64,000 nt of DNA from Culex pipiens pallens (GCF_016801865.2 NC_068937.1:67825452-67889451); one strand, 5' to 3'. Counted from the first letter of the stretch, positions 10,738-22,906 are shown. Translations and numbers: made by a program. The notes: generated from the sequence alone by a model not told the origin.

Positions 10738-11364
10738 AAACCGCAGTAGGTAGAGTTCTTCTCGACAATGCTTCTCAACCCAACCTCATGACGGAGCGCT
10801 TCCGTCGCATCCTGAATCTGCGGAAAAAAACCAATCAGCACGGATCTGTACGGAGTTGGAGCTGAACGCAAATCAGTTGCCTACTCGGTGGTCACCACCG
10901 TGTGTTCCCAATTCAACAAATACCGATCGGTCCTCGAGATTCTCGTCCTCCAAAAGGATAAAACCGATCTCGCGACATCGACATCGAACCCAATCGAAAT
11001 GGTCATCGGCAGCGAAGTATTCTTCGAGCTTCTGCGCAAGGGACGCATGCGCATCGACGACGACAAGCCAATTCTCCAGAATTCCGTATTTTTTTGTCTC
11101 GTCTCCGGCGCGTTCCATGGTACCAGCGTATGCAGTCGACTCGTCAGTCATGTTACCACCATGGAAAGTCTGGAGCAGCTAGTCGCACGGTTTTGGGAAA
11201 TCTGCGAGGAAATCTACACGACAACGTTTGATAGTAATTAACTATTCTGAGGTTAAATATGAGACGAGCACATGGAGTCCCTTAGGGGGATTGCCCGGTC
11301 CGTGGGGACAAGTGAAGGTCTTCGCGGGAGCTAAGCTGAGGCTACCGGGCGGGTTGCAGTTGGC
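10738..11364 (+). pseudogene. Bel/Pao protease fragment, duplicate copy
   Basis: Duplicate of 8340-8966. One base change turns the codon in 'EQQ' to 'EQL' near 11180. Confidence 0.6.
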
Positions 11365-11639
11365 GGATAGCTACACGCTCTTGCATGTTTACACTGCTGA
11401 GCACCCGGACCAACAGCGGGAATCGATCAGGACGTGGTGGAATTCAACTTGGGCAATGTTGTTGTTGTTGTTTTCCCGCAAAAAGCCACACCAGTCCGTT
11501 AAACCCTTCCGACAAAGCGAACGAATGCCACTTTAAGCGTTCAAAGGCCCTTACTTCACAAACCCAAATCCAAGATGTGCAGCCATCCGTGTCGAGGGAT
11601 TCATGACTAGGAGGGTTTAAAACAGCCTAGTCGCTAACG

Positions 11640-12866
11640 GTAGCCTGTGGGGCAACAGGGCGCACCCCACAGTATTGTAGCCCTTAGCGCACTATGGCAG
11701 GGCACTGGCGCGGCGGACGGTGTATTTCCCTAGCGACTTGTGGGATTCGGAACATGTTGACAAATTTAAATAATTACAAGAACGAGGTTTCCGATGCACC
11801 GGGTCCTCCTCCCAGCCTGCCTTAGTAGAACCGGCCGTCGCGATGGCACACTGGCTTGAGAGTTCAAAACAGTGCCAGCCGATCGGACCTGTAGTTCCCG
11901 CGTTCCCCTTTGGAACGCCGGGGGAATACAATGACGAACCCGCTAAGGATTCCTCCAAGAGAAAACTCGGTAGAGAGTCAATCGAGGGGGTTCCTAAGCG
12001 AGTTAGGTGGGGGTCAAAGTAATGACCAAAACCGAACGTAGGAGGAGAGCTCCTGACACCGTAGACAGTGTTGAAATACGCGCGCGAGCGCATGTTGAGC
12101 TAAGCGACCTACTCAAGGCAAATAGTAGGACTAACGTCCACTTCACCATTGAGGAAGTCGATAAGCTAAACGATTTCATACAAAACGCCGGCAACATCCG
12201 GAACGACATCACAAGATCAGGTTTGTCGCTTTCGGTGCTGGCGCGTCATGCGGAGTAGCTCTGGAAGGAGCTGCGATCGAAGTACAATGTCCTCGTAGAG
12301 GAGGCTAGTGCGGAGAAAGCGGCGAGGTTGTTGTTGGAGCAAAGGGTGATCACCCTTGAAGCCCATAACGACTCTCATCCTTCCATTGAAGTAGAGGATC
12401 AGGTAACCCCTAGTGAGTTCCAAGCGCTACGGGAGCAGAACGCGGCGCTCCAAGCCACGGTTGAGGAATTATCCAAAACCATCACGGAGCTCGCATCTGC
12501 TAAGTCTGCATCCGTTCAAGTTGGCTCACCAGCGAAGTGTCCGCACTCCGCGAGCAGAATTTGGCGCTCACCGCCGAGGTTGCAACCCTGAGAGAGACGG
12601 CCGTCACACCACCTCCGAGTGAGTCTCAATCAGAGGCCGAATCGACCCTTTTGTTAGAGCTTGCGAAGGCACAGCAAGAAATCCTCTCCCAGCGCAAAGA
12701 CCTGAAGAGCCTTAAAGAGGAAGAGACCAAGAGAAAATTGGAATCGAAGTCTGGAAAGAACAGAGGCAGAAACCAAGGAAGACAGAAGCAAAAGCAGGCG
12801 AAGGGTGGCGTTAAGAACGCAGATCCCAAACCTGCAGTTCCCAACACGTCTTCAGGTAGCCAGGAG
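11640..12866 (+). pseudogene. R1-like LINE ORF1, N-terminal and coiled-coil part (broken)
   Basis: From an ATG at 11843 the frame reads a basic/proline segment ending GVPKRVRWGSK, then shifts frame near 12010 and continues as a charged helical region (LSDLLKANSRTN, EVDKLNDFIQNAGNIRNDI), through a TAG near 12257. It then runs into a long heptad-rich coiled coil (QALREQNAALQATVEELSK; SALREQNLALTAEVATLRE; LAKAQQEILSQRKDLKSLKE) and a K/R/Q-rich stretch. This architecture (coiled coil, then basic linker before zinc knuckles) resembles ORF1 of R1-clade and related LINEs, but no knuckle is seen before the element is cut at 12867. Assignment is tentative. Confidence 0.45.
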
Positions 12867-14552
12867 CAGGGCTGCGGAGTCGGGTCATTGTTCAAGCGAC
12901 TCCGACTCCGACTCCGGCTTTCTGAGATTAGCCGACTCCGACTCCGACTCCGGCTCCGGCTTTCAGCTCCAACCGACTCCGACTCCAACTCCGACTCCGG
13001 CTTTCTGAGATTAGCCGACTCCGACTCTGACTCCGGCTTTCTAAAAATGGTTGGCTCCGACTCCAACTCCACATATTTTTAAATGTTTCAAAAGTTAGAT
13101 AGAAAACATTGATAAATAGAATTATTTATTAGTTATTGTAACAGAAATCAAAAAATATCTCCAGTTTTAAAGACATTTTCAGAAGAACAGTTTGGTAAGT
13201 AAATTTGGATTTATTTACTTAACCTCAAATTTTCATTAAATTTATTAAAAGCTGAAATATTAATTTGTTATGTTTTGAATGATCATTAAAAGAAAGCTGG
13301 CCTTAATGATCGATTTACATTTACATTTGATTTGCTAAGTTTCCTTCCTTACGCTACCTTTCCAAAAATATTTTTTTATATTATTTTATATTTATTTTTT
13401 TTTTAATTTAACAGAATGAGAAAAATATTACCGGTAGAATACTATTTTGAATTTGATTATTTTAAATAATATTTTAAACATACATTGAAATCCTATCATT
13501 TTTGTTATACATTTTTTATCTTGAAATTATATTCTGTCCTGAAATCTTGAGATTTGTTCAACGATAATATGCGACAATATCAAAATAGTTTGCCTAAGGA
13601 TCAACATTCTCAGAATTTAGGAGAGAAATAGTAAACATTAAGATAATTGATATATTTAACATATTCAATGATTATTTAAAAATTAGTTGCAAGTTTTTTT
13701 TTTGATAGGTTTTTGTCAGTTTCAAATATTTTAAGCGCGACACTTTGATTTTTTTTTGTACTTTGTTATAAACAAATTGTGTATGTTTTGTTCCAAGTAA
13801 TAGATTGTAATAATCGTTGATTATTTGTTGGAAGAGTTTTACTGACAGTGATTTTTTTTATTTCCATAAATAGTGATTATTATTTTTTTATCTTTTTATG
13901 TACCTAGTAACCTTTTTCCTGAAAATTGATTTACTTAAAACTTCCAAGACATTCGCTATCGGGGTATAAGATGACTGTGTGTGAACTTTTTTCAGAACTG
14001 AAAGAACTGAATTAAATTTGTATTGAAAGGGTACATACATATAGGGAAAGGAAGCAGTCAAGAATCAATTAATTCTACTACAAAACCAATATTGTTTTAA
14101 ATTTTTTGAGTTATGATGATACTACATACTTGGGTAAGAGTGGATTTACAGGTTATCATTTAATGATCATAGATCTCTAAACAAAATGAAAAATGGCAAC
14201 GCAGCGACTTGAAAAACAATTAAACATATAAGAAGTTTTGTGAATTAAGCGGTTTTATAGCAAATATTGAAAAATAAAAAAAAAACATATTTTTGGTTGA
14301 ATTTAAGATAACTCCGACTCCGACTCCAACTCCGGGTTAGCAGAAATTTTCGGCTCCGACTCCGACTCCGACTCCAGTTAATAAAATTTAGCCGTCTCTG
14401 GCTCCGACTCCGACTCCAGCTGATCGAGTTTTGACGACTCCGACTCCGACTCCAGGTCCCCAAAAAGACCCGACTCCGGCTCCGACTCCGACTCCAGGTC
14501 CCCAAAAAGACCCGACTCCGGCTCCGACTCCGACTCCGACTCTACAGCCCTG
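12867..14552. mobile_element. nonautonomous DNA transposon with (GACTCC)n subterminal arrays
   Basis: The ends are CAGGGCTGCGGAGTCGG and its inverse CCGACTCTACAGCCCTG. Both subterminal regions (about 12880-13075 and 14310-14545) are made of interrupted GACTCC/GGAGTC hexamers; the 1.2-kb centre is AT-rich with no ORF. CAGGGCTG ends are typical of hAT-type elements. No convincing 8-bp duplication remains (flanks ...ccaggag and gaattcag...). It splits the R1-like ORF1. Confidence 0.7.
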
Positions 14553-14820
14553 GAATTCAGGAAATCTAACGGTGAATCACAATCCAGGCTTTGCAGGAAA
14601 TGGTTGGGGCAGCCTTGGCCATAGCCTCTTGCCCCAATATTAACCCGGTTGAACTGCCTGCCGATGTCGAGGCTGCTGCTGAGGCGCCCGCTACTGCGGA
14701 GGAAGATGGATCCTGTGGTGGAGTCAACTAGTTCGGAGCAACTTGCTTATCCTTCGTGAACTGCTGCTCAGATTGCTGCTGGTCTTCCTTTTGGCCTTTT
14801 GGCGATGTTGGGCCACTCAA
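14553..14820 (+). pseudogene. downstream continuation of the R1-like ORF1
   Basis: GC-rich coding-like sequence resumes after the hexamer element: one frame reads an Ala/Glu-rich stretch (VELPADVEAAAEAPATAEED). No domain recognised; assigned by position and composition only. Cut at about 14828 by a minus-strand fragment. Confidence 0.3.
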
Positions 14821-14827
14821 TCTTTTT

Positions 14828-15402
14828 CCACAGTTCAGTTTCTGTGGTTCAGTTTCGATATAAATTTAACGGCATCATTTTTTGAAACCTTTGCCACTTT
14901 TTGCTTTTGTTGTTTGGCGCAACTTAACTGCGCCGTGGACACGTTCCCCGCGGATGTTTCCAAACGCCCATCGTGGGGATCAATTCTGGTGGATTTGAAT
15001 TTATTTTTTCTATTTCGGCGGTCACTACTGATGTTTTCGTGACTTGGAGTATCTTGTTGATGATGGTGCCAGGTGTTCGACCTTTTGGAGGAGGAGGAAA
15101 CTTCGATAGAACTTGGAAGCAACGGGAGGGCATGTGATTTGATCTCCGTCGTCGCGATTGTAGTGCGTCGTTGCTGGTGCTGCCGCATGATTTGGCTCAT
15201 GAAGTTCTGCCATTGGAAACGGAACTGATCCAACGTCATCTTCGGCCATCGACGTTGATTTTTTTTTTGCATCGATCAGCAACAACAAAATTATTTCGGT
15301 CAGCTGTTGATGTTTACAATCGTTAAGGCTTGATTGTCTCACGCATACACTGACATGACATATGACAGTAATGGGTTTGTATTGGTATGTTTGGGTTGCG
15401 CT
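14828..15402 (-). pseudogene. LINE-like ORF fragment (unidentified)
   Basis: Minus-strand sequence with an ATG near 15250 (MAEDDVGSVPF in one frame) and a basic Lys/Asn/Ser-rich continuation in another (ending near 14835, KVSKNDAVKFISKLN). The two frames overlap and appear joined by a frameshift. It could be the start of a LINE ORF1 with its 5' UTR at 15290-15400. No conserved domain identified. Confidence 0.3.
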
Positions 15403-15622
15403 TCGGCATCAGCTCACCAGGCAGCGCTGGCGTCGTCGTGATTTGGTGGTTTGATTAAGGACGATGGATTTCAAAAATAATTTGTATGGAGAGTCACGTC
15501 TGTTTGTCTGTGGTGTTACAATCAAGCCTTTTTTAGTGAAGCGACAAGCTGCCGAGTTTATTGGTCCTCCCTCACACAACCTACAACCACTGAACACCCC
15601 GTTTCGCCCCGTTCTGGAGGAG

Positions 15623-16785
15623 CTACCAAAGTGAAGGATGTTGAGGGTTGCTGATGGTGTTGGTGGTTTTACAATGGTTTGTAGGTTGTGTAGTTTGAGG
15701 TGTACAGTTTTGGTCGAAAATATGGTGATTGGGTGCCGAGTTGTTTGAGCCTATCAGTTGTTGACATTGCGTAGGACTGGGTCCATAAACATTGATCCTA
15801 TTCCCTTCGCTAACAATAAAACTAGCTTTGCTTGGTATGAAGTTAACTTCAGGAGCTTTTGATTGCTGGTAGCTTTCCACAGAAAATTGAGCGTCGGGAA
15901 CGATGCGGTTGATAGCGGTAGATGAGAAGGATGCTGTTGGTACGGCGTGGATTAGTGCCTGTGGCGCAGTCTGCAGCGGCTGCATAATCAGAGGCGGAGG
16001 CGGGGCCTGTATTTGCGGCGGCGGCGAAACCAGAGGCTGGAGCGAGGGCATGGTTTGCAGAGGCTGCGAGGAAAGCATGGACTGTCGTGGCATAACCAGA
16101 GGCTGGAGCGAAGGCATGGTTTGCGATTGAGGCGGCGCCTGATGCGTGATATGCAGCAGCTGCGAGACCTGCGATTGCGGAAAATCCGCCTGTTGCGACG
16201 TAGTACCGACTAGTGACAATTCAGCGGTGGCTTGGTGAGCAGCAAGGGCAGACGGAGCGGCGGCTGGATGAGTGGCCACTGAATGAGCAGCGGCGGCGGT
16301 GGCGGCTTGATGCTGAGGTGCGATTGGTGGAGTGGGGCTGGCGGAGCAGCGGCTGGATGAGTGACCGCCGGATGAGTGACCGCCGGATGAGTGACCGCCG
16401 GATGAGCGACGGTGGCGGCGGCGGCACTGGCAGCTTGATGGTACTGAGCAACTGGAGCATTGGAGCATTCAGCAGTACGAGCGGCTGCTGTTCGTTCAAC
16501 ATCCAAAGCAGCCGCTTCGAGAGCAGCTTTTGAAGCGACCCGCAGTAAAAGATCGGTGCATTGCTGCTCAGTACTAGGTCTTACCTCAGCGTCTGAAACG
16601 TTAGGAACTGAATTACTTGAATCGATCGTTTGGTCAACTGGAACATCAACTCTCAATATTTTGTCTGGTTGAGGTAAAGATGATCTAGAGGAACTGCTGG
16701 ATCGTGGACATTTGTCACCGTTCATGATGGGTTCGAAGATTTCGGTGATGTTCAGAGGATCGTAGTTTCTGCTGGGAAACTCCAT
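15623..16785 (-). CDS. Pro/Ala/Gln/His-rich ORF, broken, function unknown
   Basis: An ATG at 16785 opens MEFPSRNYDPLNITEIFEPI, preceded at 16811-16812 by a good splice acceptor (ctctgcag). After an acidic/serine region (residues 30-90) the protein becomes low complexity: Ala-rich, four PAVTH-type repeats, then proline. One frameshift near 16250-16300 moves it into a second open frame that continues with QPL/PSLQPL repeats and a last 100 residues of ordinary composition (FIPSKASFIVSEGNRINVYG), ending at 15623. Such composition fits a transcription-factor-like host protein or an ORF1/gag-like protein; neither can be shown. It may be the 3' coding exon of the spliced unit just upstream (17440-18550), as the strand and acceptor agree. 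The in-frame break argues for a pseudogene or a sequencing error. Confidence 0.4.
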
Positions 16786-17439
16786 ATCGAGGGCAGATGG
16801 ACGAGCAGCACTGCAGAGGGTCAAATCGTGGGTCCGGAGGGTGGTACACGCGCGAAAGGGGGGGGGAGTAGTCGATCCGAGCGAGGTACCACTGGGGAGT
16901 CTATGACTCGGGGGCTGGCCAACAGGTTTGACGGTATGCCACTTGGCACTCAGCACCACGGTGCTTCGTGCGGCCAGTCCCAACCACTTCACTACACTTC
17001 ACTGCAGGTTCTTGTTCTTGCACCACACTCGCTCGGATCCGTACGACGGTGACCGGAGGGACCTAACTCGGTTAGGAATTTTTAACGTGTTGTGGTGTAC
17101 GTCTAACCGTCCGTGGTGCTGTCACACTCCGATCCGTATTCTTTAGGCTTATTGGTTTTAATTTGTTTGTGGCACTTCGCTGTTTCGTAACCAATATTTT
17201 TCATGTAATTTTAATTAGGATTTTTCAATTACACAAGCGAACTTTGCAATCACACATTCCGGCTAGCTCAATAAAAACCCAACAAAGCAAACATTTTGGC
17301 TCACATGCTTGTATTTACCGTACCAAAACCCGACGTTGCCCCTCGGGCTTCGTGTTCTTTACCGTAGCCTGATCTTTCCTAGCAAGCCTTGATTTTCTCT
17401 TAATATTTAAGCGCGAGACATGCGCGGTTTTCTTCTTAC

Positions 17440-18550
17440 CAGTGGCGCCACTGTTCTTCCTACCCCCTTCGCATGCTGCTCAGCTTGCTCACCCAGCTGC
17501 TCTTTTCCGCCACCGCCCTTGGCGATGCTGCTCTCCGGCGCACGTTGCCGTTCTTCAAATCCGGCTCGCTGGCACACGGCTTCTCCGAGCCGATATGATG
17601 GATGTCTTCCACTTGCCGCTCCGCCGACACGCCGTGGGCACTACGTCCCACAGCGATTTCGGCCGCTCTCCCCGCCAATCCGCCGCTGGTCACAGTGTCC
17701 GACGGCGATGCTGGCCGATTGACGCTTGCTCAGTGCGATGCTGCCCCCGTCGTGCGAAAACTCCACACAAAAGGCCATGCAGAAACCAAAATGGGCACTA
17801 GCCCAGTTCAAGATTGCGTCTTTGGCGTGGCACTCACTCTTTTTGGGGCCTTTTTGCGTCTTCTTCCATCCAGATTCCGTTCGGGCCGAGCCCGATGATG
17901 TAGGAGTCGTGAGCTGCCGATGCCGTGTTATCTGAACGGGAAAGCGAAACATCAGCAATCGCCTTTTTCGAGCAAACATGAGTGCTTTTACCTTCTAGCG
18001 GCTGCGCCTGCTTTTAATCGCACCTCTGGGCTTCTCTTGCATTCCGTGCCTGCTGCCGGAATCGAGCTGATCTGGGGGAGGAGATGTGGCGTGAGCTTTG
18101 GCCGGAAACAAGCAGCCGCTTAGTTACCTGTGGTTCTTCGTTGAGATTCGGGTCTTCCTGCGCGCGTGCTCGTCGTGCTACTGGTGTTGCACTCCAGCGA
18201 GCGTCTTTCCTTCCCGCCGGTCTTTGTTTCGTCCGTGGCCAAATCTGGGGAGTTTCTAAGGTTAGAACCGTGGCGATATGGCTTCTTCCGCACTTACTTG
18301 TCAGGCTTGTTCTTCGATGCGGGATACGTTTGCCGTGACCTTCCTGGTTGGGCAACACGCCGGAGCTACCGCGGAAGCAAGATCTAGCAGTGTATTTCAT
18401 GGGCACTTACGTTGTGGCTTTTCGTGGGGAGTTTTTCTGGAACCGAATCCGATTTGGCCGGCCCAATCTGCGGCTCAACGAAGCCGACGTCGTGAAGTCG
18501 CGATGTCCTAGGGTGTAAACCGAACGAAACACAGCGTGGAGCTACTCCAC
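17440..18550 (-). other. spliced-looking minus-strand transcription unit, product unknown
   Basis: Five GC-rich exons separated by four GT-AG introns can be read on the minus strand: introns at 18344-18410 (67 bp), 18256-18297 (42), 18072-18127 (56) and 17932-17991 (60), plus a further donor (GTAAGAAG) at 17439. The donors are GTAAGTGCC, GTAAGTGCG, GTAACTAAG and GTAAAAGC; the acceptors are ACCAG, CTTAG, CCCCAG and GTTCAG. Exons 2-4 share an open phase encoding an Arg/Pro-rich peptide (PNLNEEPQ near its end), but the join to the 490-bp exon 5 needs an alternative donor to stay open. No domain recognised. It could be the 5' part of the gene containing the ORF at 15623-16785. Confidence 0.5.
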
Positions 18551-19403
18551 CACACGTCGTGTGCGTTCACTGGCAGCCACAGACTAATTTTTCGCAGCAA
18601 GCGGAAGTGGTTGCGCATGATGGTGTTGATGCGCAGTTCAAACAAATTGTTGTTTTCAAGTGAGCGTTAGCAGCGTTAGCGAGGGAACGGGGAATTTTTT
18701 GTTTACAAATTTACACGGTAGCTCACATTTATAGAAAACGGACTTAATTTCTATGCCTACGCAATAACTTTTCTTCCCGTGTCGTGTGGTGACGGACGAT
18801 CAAGCGGGTCGATCACTGGTCTTCACCACTCCGGACCGAAAAAGCAAAAGAGGCCGGCACCATCGTCTGCACCCGTATTTATGCGCCGCCTAGCTGTTCC
18901 CTCCAGAACTGTTTCCTGCTTTGCGTTGGATCGGTGACAGCTCGATGACACTGACGTTCCGGGTGATGGTGTTCGCAGAGGTGGGGATAGCAAAATTCAT
19001 ATGGGTTGGTGTCTCAGATGCACAAGGCCTTATTTCCCTAATATCGACTATGTGAATTATTTAATTGCATGCTAACATAGAGTAACAAATAGGTAATAAA
19101 TAACAAATAACAAATAGATAAATAAATAATTAATTAAATTACAAAACTCCTAAATCTGAAAGACACCAAACTAAACGCTCAATAAACATGAAATATTATA
19201 TGTTCAAAGTGTAGACAGAGAACAACAAAAACTGGCTAGTTACCATTTAAACATTTACTAACAATAATCTAAAATCTTCCTTTAATCAAGCTGGTTTGGT
19301 GTGGATCTAGTATGATTTTATTGAAACCGATTTTCAAAAGGTTTTAATCTTCCCGGAGTCGGGGTAAAAAAATGACAAAATTATTTTTTTTTGTTAGCCT
19401 AGG
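18551..19403. other. intergenic DNA upstream of the minus-strand spliced unit
   Basis: 18551-18990 is of moderate GC and could hold the promoter of the minus-strand unit, though no core element can be assigned. 19000-19400 is AT-rich with no supported feature. Confidence 0.35.
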
Positions 19404-19411
19404 CTCATACA

Positions 19412-20199
19412 TAAGGCTACCAACTGTACGGATTTTTTCCTTACCATACGGATTTTCGAACCTCTTCGCGGATTTTTAACAGGCCGGAATTTTTGTAGGG
19501 AATTTTACGCATAATTCGGATTTGTACGGAATTTTAACAACTTTTTAATCATTGAATTGCTTTTTTGATTTGGTCGAAGGTTTTGTTGTTTGAAATTTTT
19601 GGTTTCTGTGAGTTTGATTTAAAAAGAGAGAGTTTTCCGGGGTTTTCTTCAATTCAAACTTGATTATCAATAAAAAATAATAAAATAAAAAACTCTAGAA
19701 TTGTTCTTTTAGAAATTCCTTACTAAATATATTCCATTTCTAAAAGCTTTCTAAAACTTGTGAAAACATTTGAACATTTAACAAATCTAGAGTTTTTTTA
19801 AAGGTCCTATAAACTGTTGTGTTTCACATGCTATAGGACCTTTTCAATAAAAAAAACTCTGGAAAAGTGTTCGTGAAAACACTAAGAGCGATATTATTCG
19901 TAAAAACAATCTTGACATTTCGTAAACTTTTAAACGTTTAACAAAACAAAATTGAAGACATAATTATTTGATTCAAATCATGGTTTATTTTATGAATACT
20001 TTTAAACGTGCAAGTTATAAGCACTCTGATAGCATTTTGTGAAATTTGTTAGCTGTAAAAACGACACAGTTTTATATTTTTAATTCTAAGATTTATTAAA
20101 TTTAATTTATCTAAATAATTCAATGACAGTTTTTGTTATACCATGGTGGCATATCGGCAAAGTGTACGGATTTTTGCTCAGCAAGAGTTGGTAGCCTTA
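19412..20199. mobile_element. nonautonomous hAT element 1 (788 bp)
   Basis: Perfect 14-bp inverted ends TAAGGCTACCAACT / AGTTGGTAGCCTTA, flanked by an 8-bp target duplication CTCATACA at 19404-19411 and 20200-20207. Eight-bp duplications with TA(A/G)GG ends are the hAT signature. The subterminal region carries repeated tacggattt motifs. No ORF. Confidence 0.9.
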
Positions 20200-20436
20200 C
20201 TCATACACATCTAAACATTGCTCGAGTTTTTAGCTTCAGCCAAATCATTGATTTAGTTAAAGTGATTGATACCATTGAAAGAAAGCTCTTCTTCACTAAA
20301 TCATTGTGATTTTTTTCAAAATCAAGTATCACACTACTCATTAAAGAGTAAAGTAAACTCAGGGGCAATATTTTAGTGATTTGATTCTTTTTTTTTAATT
20401 TGATATTCTAGGCACAAACACATCCAGACATTACTC

Positions 20437-21256
20437 CAGTGTTTCTCAACCTTTTTCGTTCCATTCCCCCCTTGACTAATTTTTAAGAGCCTCATTCCCC
20501 CCCCCCCCCTACCTCCTCCAATGATGTTAAACTTGTTGGTATCAATGCATGAATATCAAAATTTAATCAAACAAATCAAATTTTCTTACTGAGAATAAAC
20601 AAATCATGTAATACATGAGAAATACTCTAAAGTATTACATAATTTCATAAACAAATGAATTATTTATTTTTAATAATCTTTTTGTTGCACTGATAATGTT
20701 TCATGCCATGAAAATTTAACAAAAAGAAACATTCCAGTTGAAACATTATTTTCTAAAACAATTATTTCTTTTAACTTTTGATATTCATTACAGTATTCAT
20801 CAAAACCTTACAAAAAATCTCAACGTTCAATTCAATAAGAAATAAAACAATTTCATTTGGCAAATCTCTCTCAAAACCCCAAATAACATCTGATGTTCTT
20901 TTTGGAATTGAAAATATCGAGAATTATTTAAAGCAAATCTGTTTTTGTATTTCAAGAACCACTCATGCATTACCTAAACCATGTTATAACTTCCAGAAGT
21001 GAAAGTGATCGCTTGAAAAAATAAAATTTATTTATCAATTTTTGAAAAATGCCGTAAACTCAAGTAAAACTTGTTAGAAACTGTGAAAATGTACAAAAAT
21101 AATTTGAATAACGTTGAAACTTATTTGTAAACATGAAATTTACAAAGAAAGCAATACATGTTTAAATAAATTCGATTTATGATACATCCTCATTCCCCCC
21201 CAAAAATGGTCAAATTCCCCCCCAGGGGGGAATTCCTCACCGGTTGAGAAACACTG
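20437..21256. mobile_element. nonautonomous hAT element 2 (820 bp)
   Basis: Ends CAGTGTTTCTCAACC / GGTTGAGAAACACTG, flanked by the perfect 8-bp duplication CATTACTC at 20429-20436 and 21257-21264. C-rich blocks near both ends (ccccccccc, ggggggaattcc). No transposase ORF. Confidence 0.92.
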
Positions 21257-21264
21257 CATTACTC

Positions 21265-22084
21265 GGATCCTTAGCTTCAGCCAAATCATTGATTTAGTTA
21301 AAATGATTGGTACCATTAAAAGAACGCTCTTCTCCACTAAATCATAGTGATTTTTCAGAATTAAGGACCACTACTCCTAAATACACCGACGAATTTTCAA
21401 ATTGTATTAAAAAATATCACTATAGAATAATTATTAATTTTTCCCAGAAGAGGCGTGTAGTGGGTCGACACATGCATCGTGTCAATTTATGCTGACTTAA
21501 GTTACAACACTTGGGTCAGTAATAAATATTATTCGTTCTACTTTTGGGTGACCTTCTTGTTGCCCACATTCTGTGACACATTGCTGTCAGCAGAATGCTT
21601 TCCGTGTTATGTCAAACACTGGCCCTCTTTTATAGGTACCAGATGTTGACAAAAATGTACCAAACTTTTGGCTAGTTACCACCCAAAGAGCGCGCACTGC
21701 CTGTGTAGGATTAATCTCATCCAGTTTCGCTCAAAATTTGCACAGATGCTTAAAATAACCCAAAAAACCGTTTTCCGCTTGTGGAGCAGGGGGTCATTTT
21801 TCTGGGCACCCTATTGGACACTCATTAATATTTTAACTGAATGAATGTACATGGAAGAAAAAAAATCTGAATAAATATAAATAAAATAAAAAAAGTAAGA
21901 TCGCGTTAATTTCGTGTGTGCCTTTCCGTCAGAATCCGAAATCCACTATATTCTAAATGTATGGTAAGCGAGCGTTCTTTTATTACGTAACGCAGTTACG
22001 GGGGGAGGAGGTGTCGGTGTCTGTTACGAAAAATTAACCTGGCCATGGTCTTCGTTTCGTACATACACTTATGGTACTCGGGTC
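21265..22084. other. unannotated DNA with a dispersed-repeat fragment
   Basis: 21707-21835 matches 30720-30830 (shared cgttttccgcttgtggagca), marking a dispersed repeat that is also present inside the hAT element at 30263-32474. The rest has no supported feature. Confidence 0.4.
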
Positions 22085-22086
22085 TC

Positions 22087-22906
22087 CACAGAAAAAAAAT
22101 ATTTCTGTAAATTTACATTATTTATCATGTACCAAAGGTATCATGATAAATGATGTATATTTCCATTAGGTCCATTAGGAAATTACATTAGATTCATTGG
22201 AAATTTACATTAGTTTTGAAAATTTACATTAGTTTTGGAATTTACATTAGTTCAAATCAACTAATTCTGATTGGCCAATGGGAATGAGAAGCTCGACTTG
22301 GATTCCAGTAGGAAAAGGGTGTGGCCTATGTTCTATTTTAAAATGAGTGAAGCGGACAGCAAAAGGAAATTCGGATTTTAAAAAGTTGTTTCACAGGTAG
22401 GGGACGCTTTCTTGTCGACGGCCAAGTGGAATAACGCTGGACTGGAATCGAACGGACGACGGGTAGGACGTTCGGTGTTACTGCTGCTACCCGCTGCCGA
22501 CTGAGCCATCTTCGCATTTTATAAACGAGCCGCTAAAGCATCAACTTGTTCAGGTCGAGGCACAGGCAGTGAGCCAGTGAAGTATGAGAGCGATAAAAAG
22601 AGAACCAAACATAACTATTTTTAGTTCGGGTAGTTTTGAAGTCAACGCTTGGCAGAAATACATTGGATATATGATTTACATTAAATAGGAATTTACAGGA
22701 AGCCGAACGCGGCTAGAAATTCATTAGATTTGAGTTTCCATGCTCAACGTTTCCATTAGATTCATGATTTACATTAGATTTAGGTTTACATCGGAGTATT
22801 TTCCATTACTTTTTGCTCATTACATCATATTTCAACATTACATTGAGTGAGTTTACATAAGAAACAGCAATTACGTGCTGTGTAAATTTACATATTTTGT
22901 TCTGTG
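22087..22906. mobile_element. 820-bp MITE, TA target, CACAGAAAAAA ends
   Basis: Ends CACAGAAAAAAAATAT and, inverted, CACAGAACAAAATATG. The empty site is preserved on the minus strand at 33335-33350 (gggtc-TA-tatgaccc), which shows insertion at a TA with TA duplicated (left copy decayed to TC at 22085-22086; right copy 22907-22908). The subterminal regions repeat AATTTACATTAG motifs. The same family makes the longer elements at 34200-38721 and 38897-43128. Probably a Tc1/mariner-like nonautonomous family (inference from the TA duplication). Confidence 0.85.

Larger units (their letters stand above)
6569..11364. repeat. 2,398-bp near-perfect tandem duplication
   Basis: 6569-8966 and 8967-11364 are almost identical, including the nested LINE and its target duplication. 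Only scattered differences are visible, for example cttgatt/cctgatt near 6620/9018, a few changes near 7040/9437, and one that changes caagtc to tagtc near 8781/11180. It is either a very recent segmental duplication or an unresolved haplotype or assembly duplicate. Confidence 0.85.
19390..21400 (+). repeat. old direct duplication of a roughly 200-bp unit, each copy hit by a different hAT
   Basis: The segments 20205-20345 and 20420-20436 plus 21257-21380 share cacatc..aacatt.ctcg, ttagcttcagccaaatcatt and gatttagtta; the upstream parts at 19395-19411 and 20408-20425 also match. Each unit has been split by its own hAT-type insertion. Confidence 0.55.

Noticed and set aside
12626..13082. ORFs of Ser/Arg or Asp/Ser repeats
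   Set aside because: Translation of the GACTCC hexamer arrays in the subterminal region of a DNA transposon; the same happens at 14245-14643.
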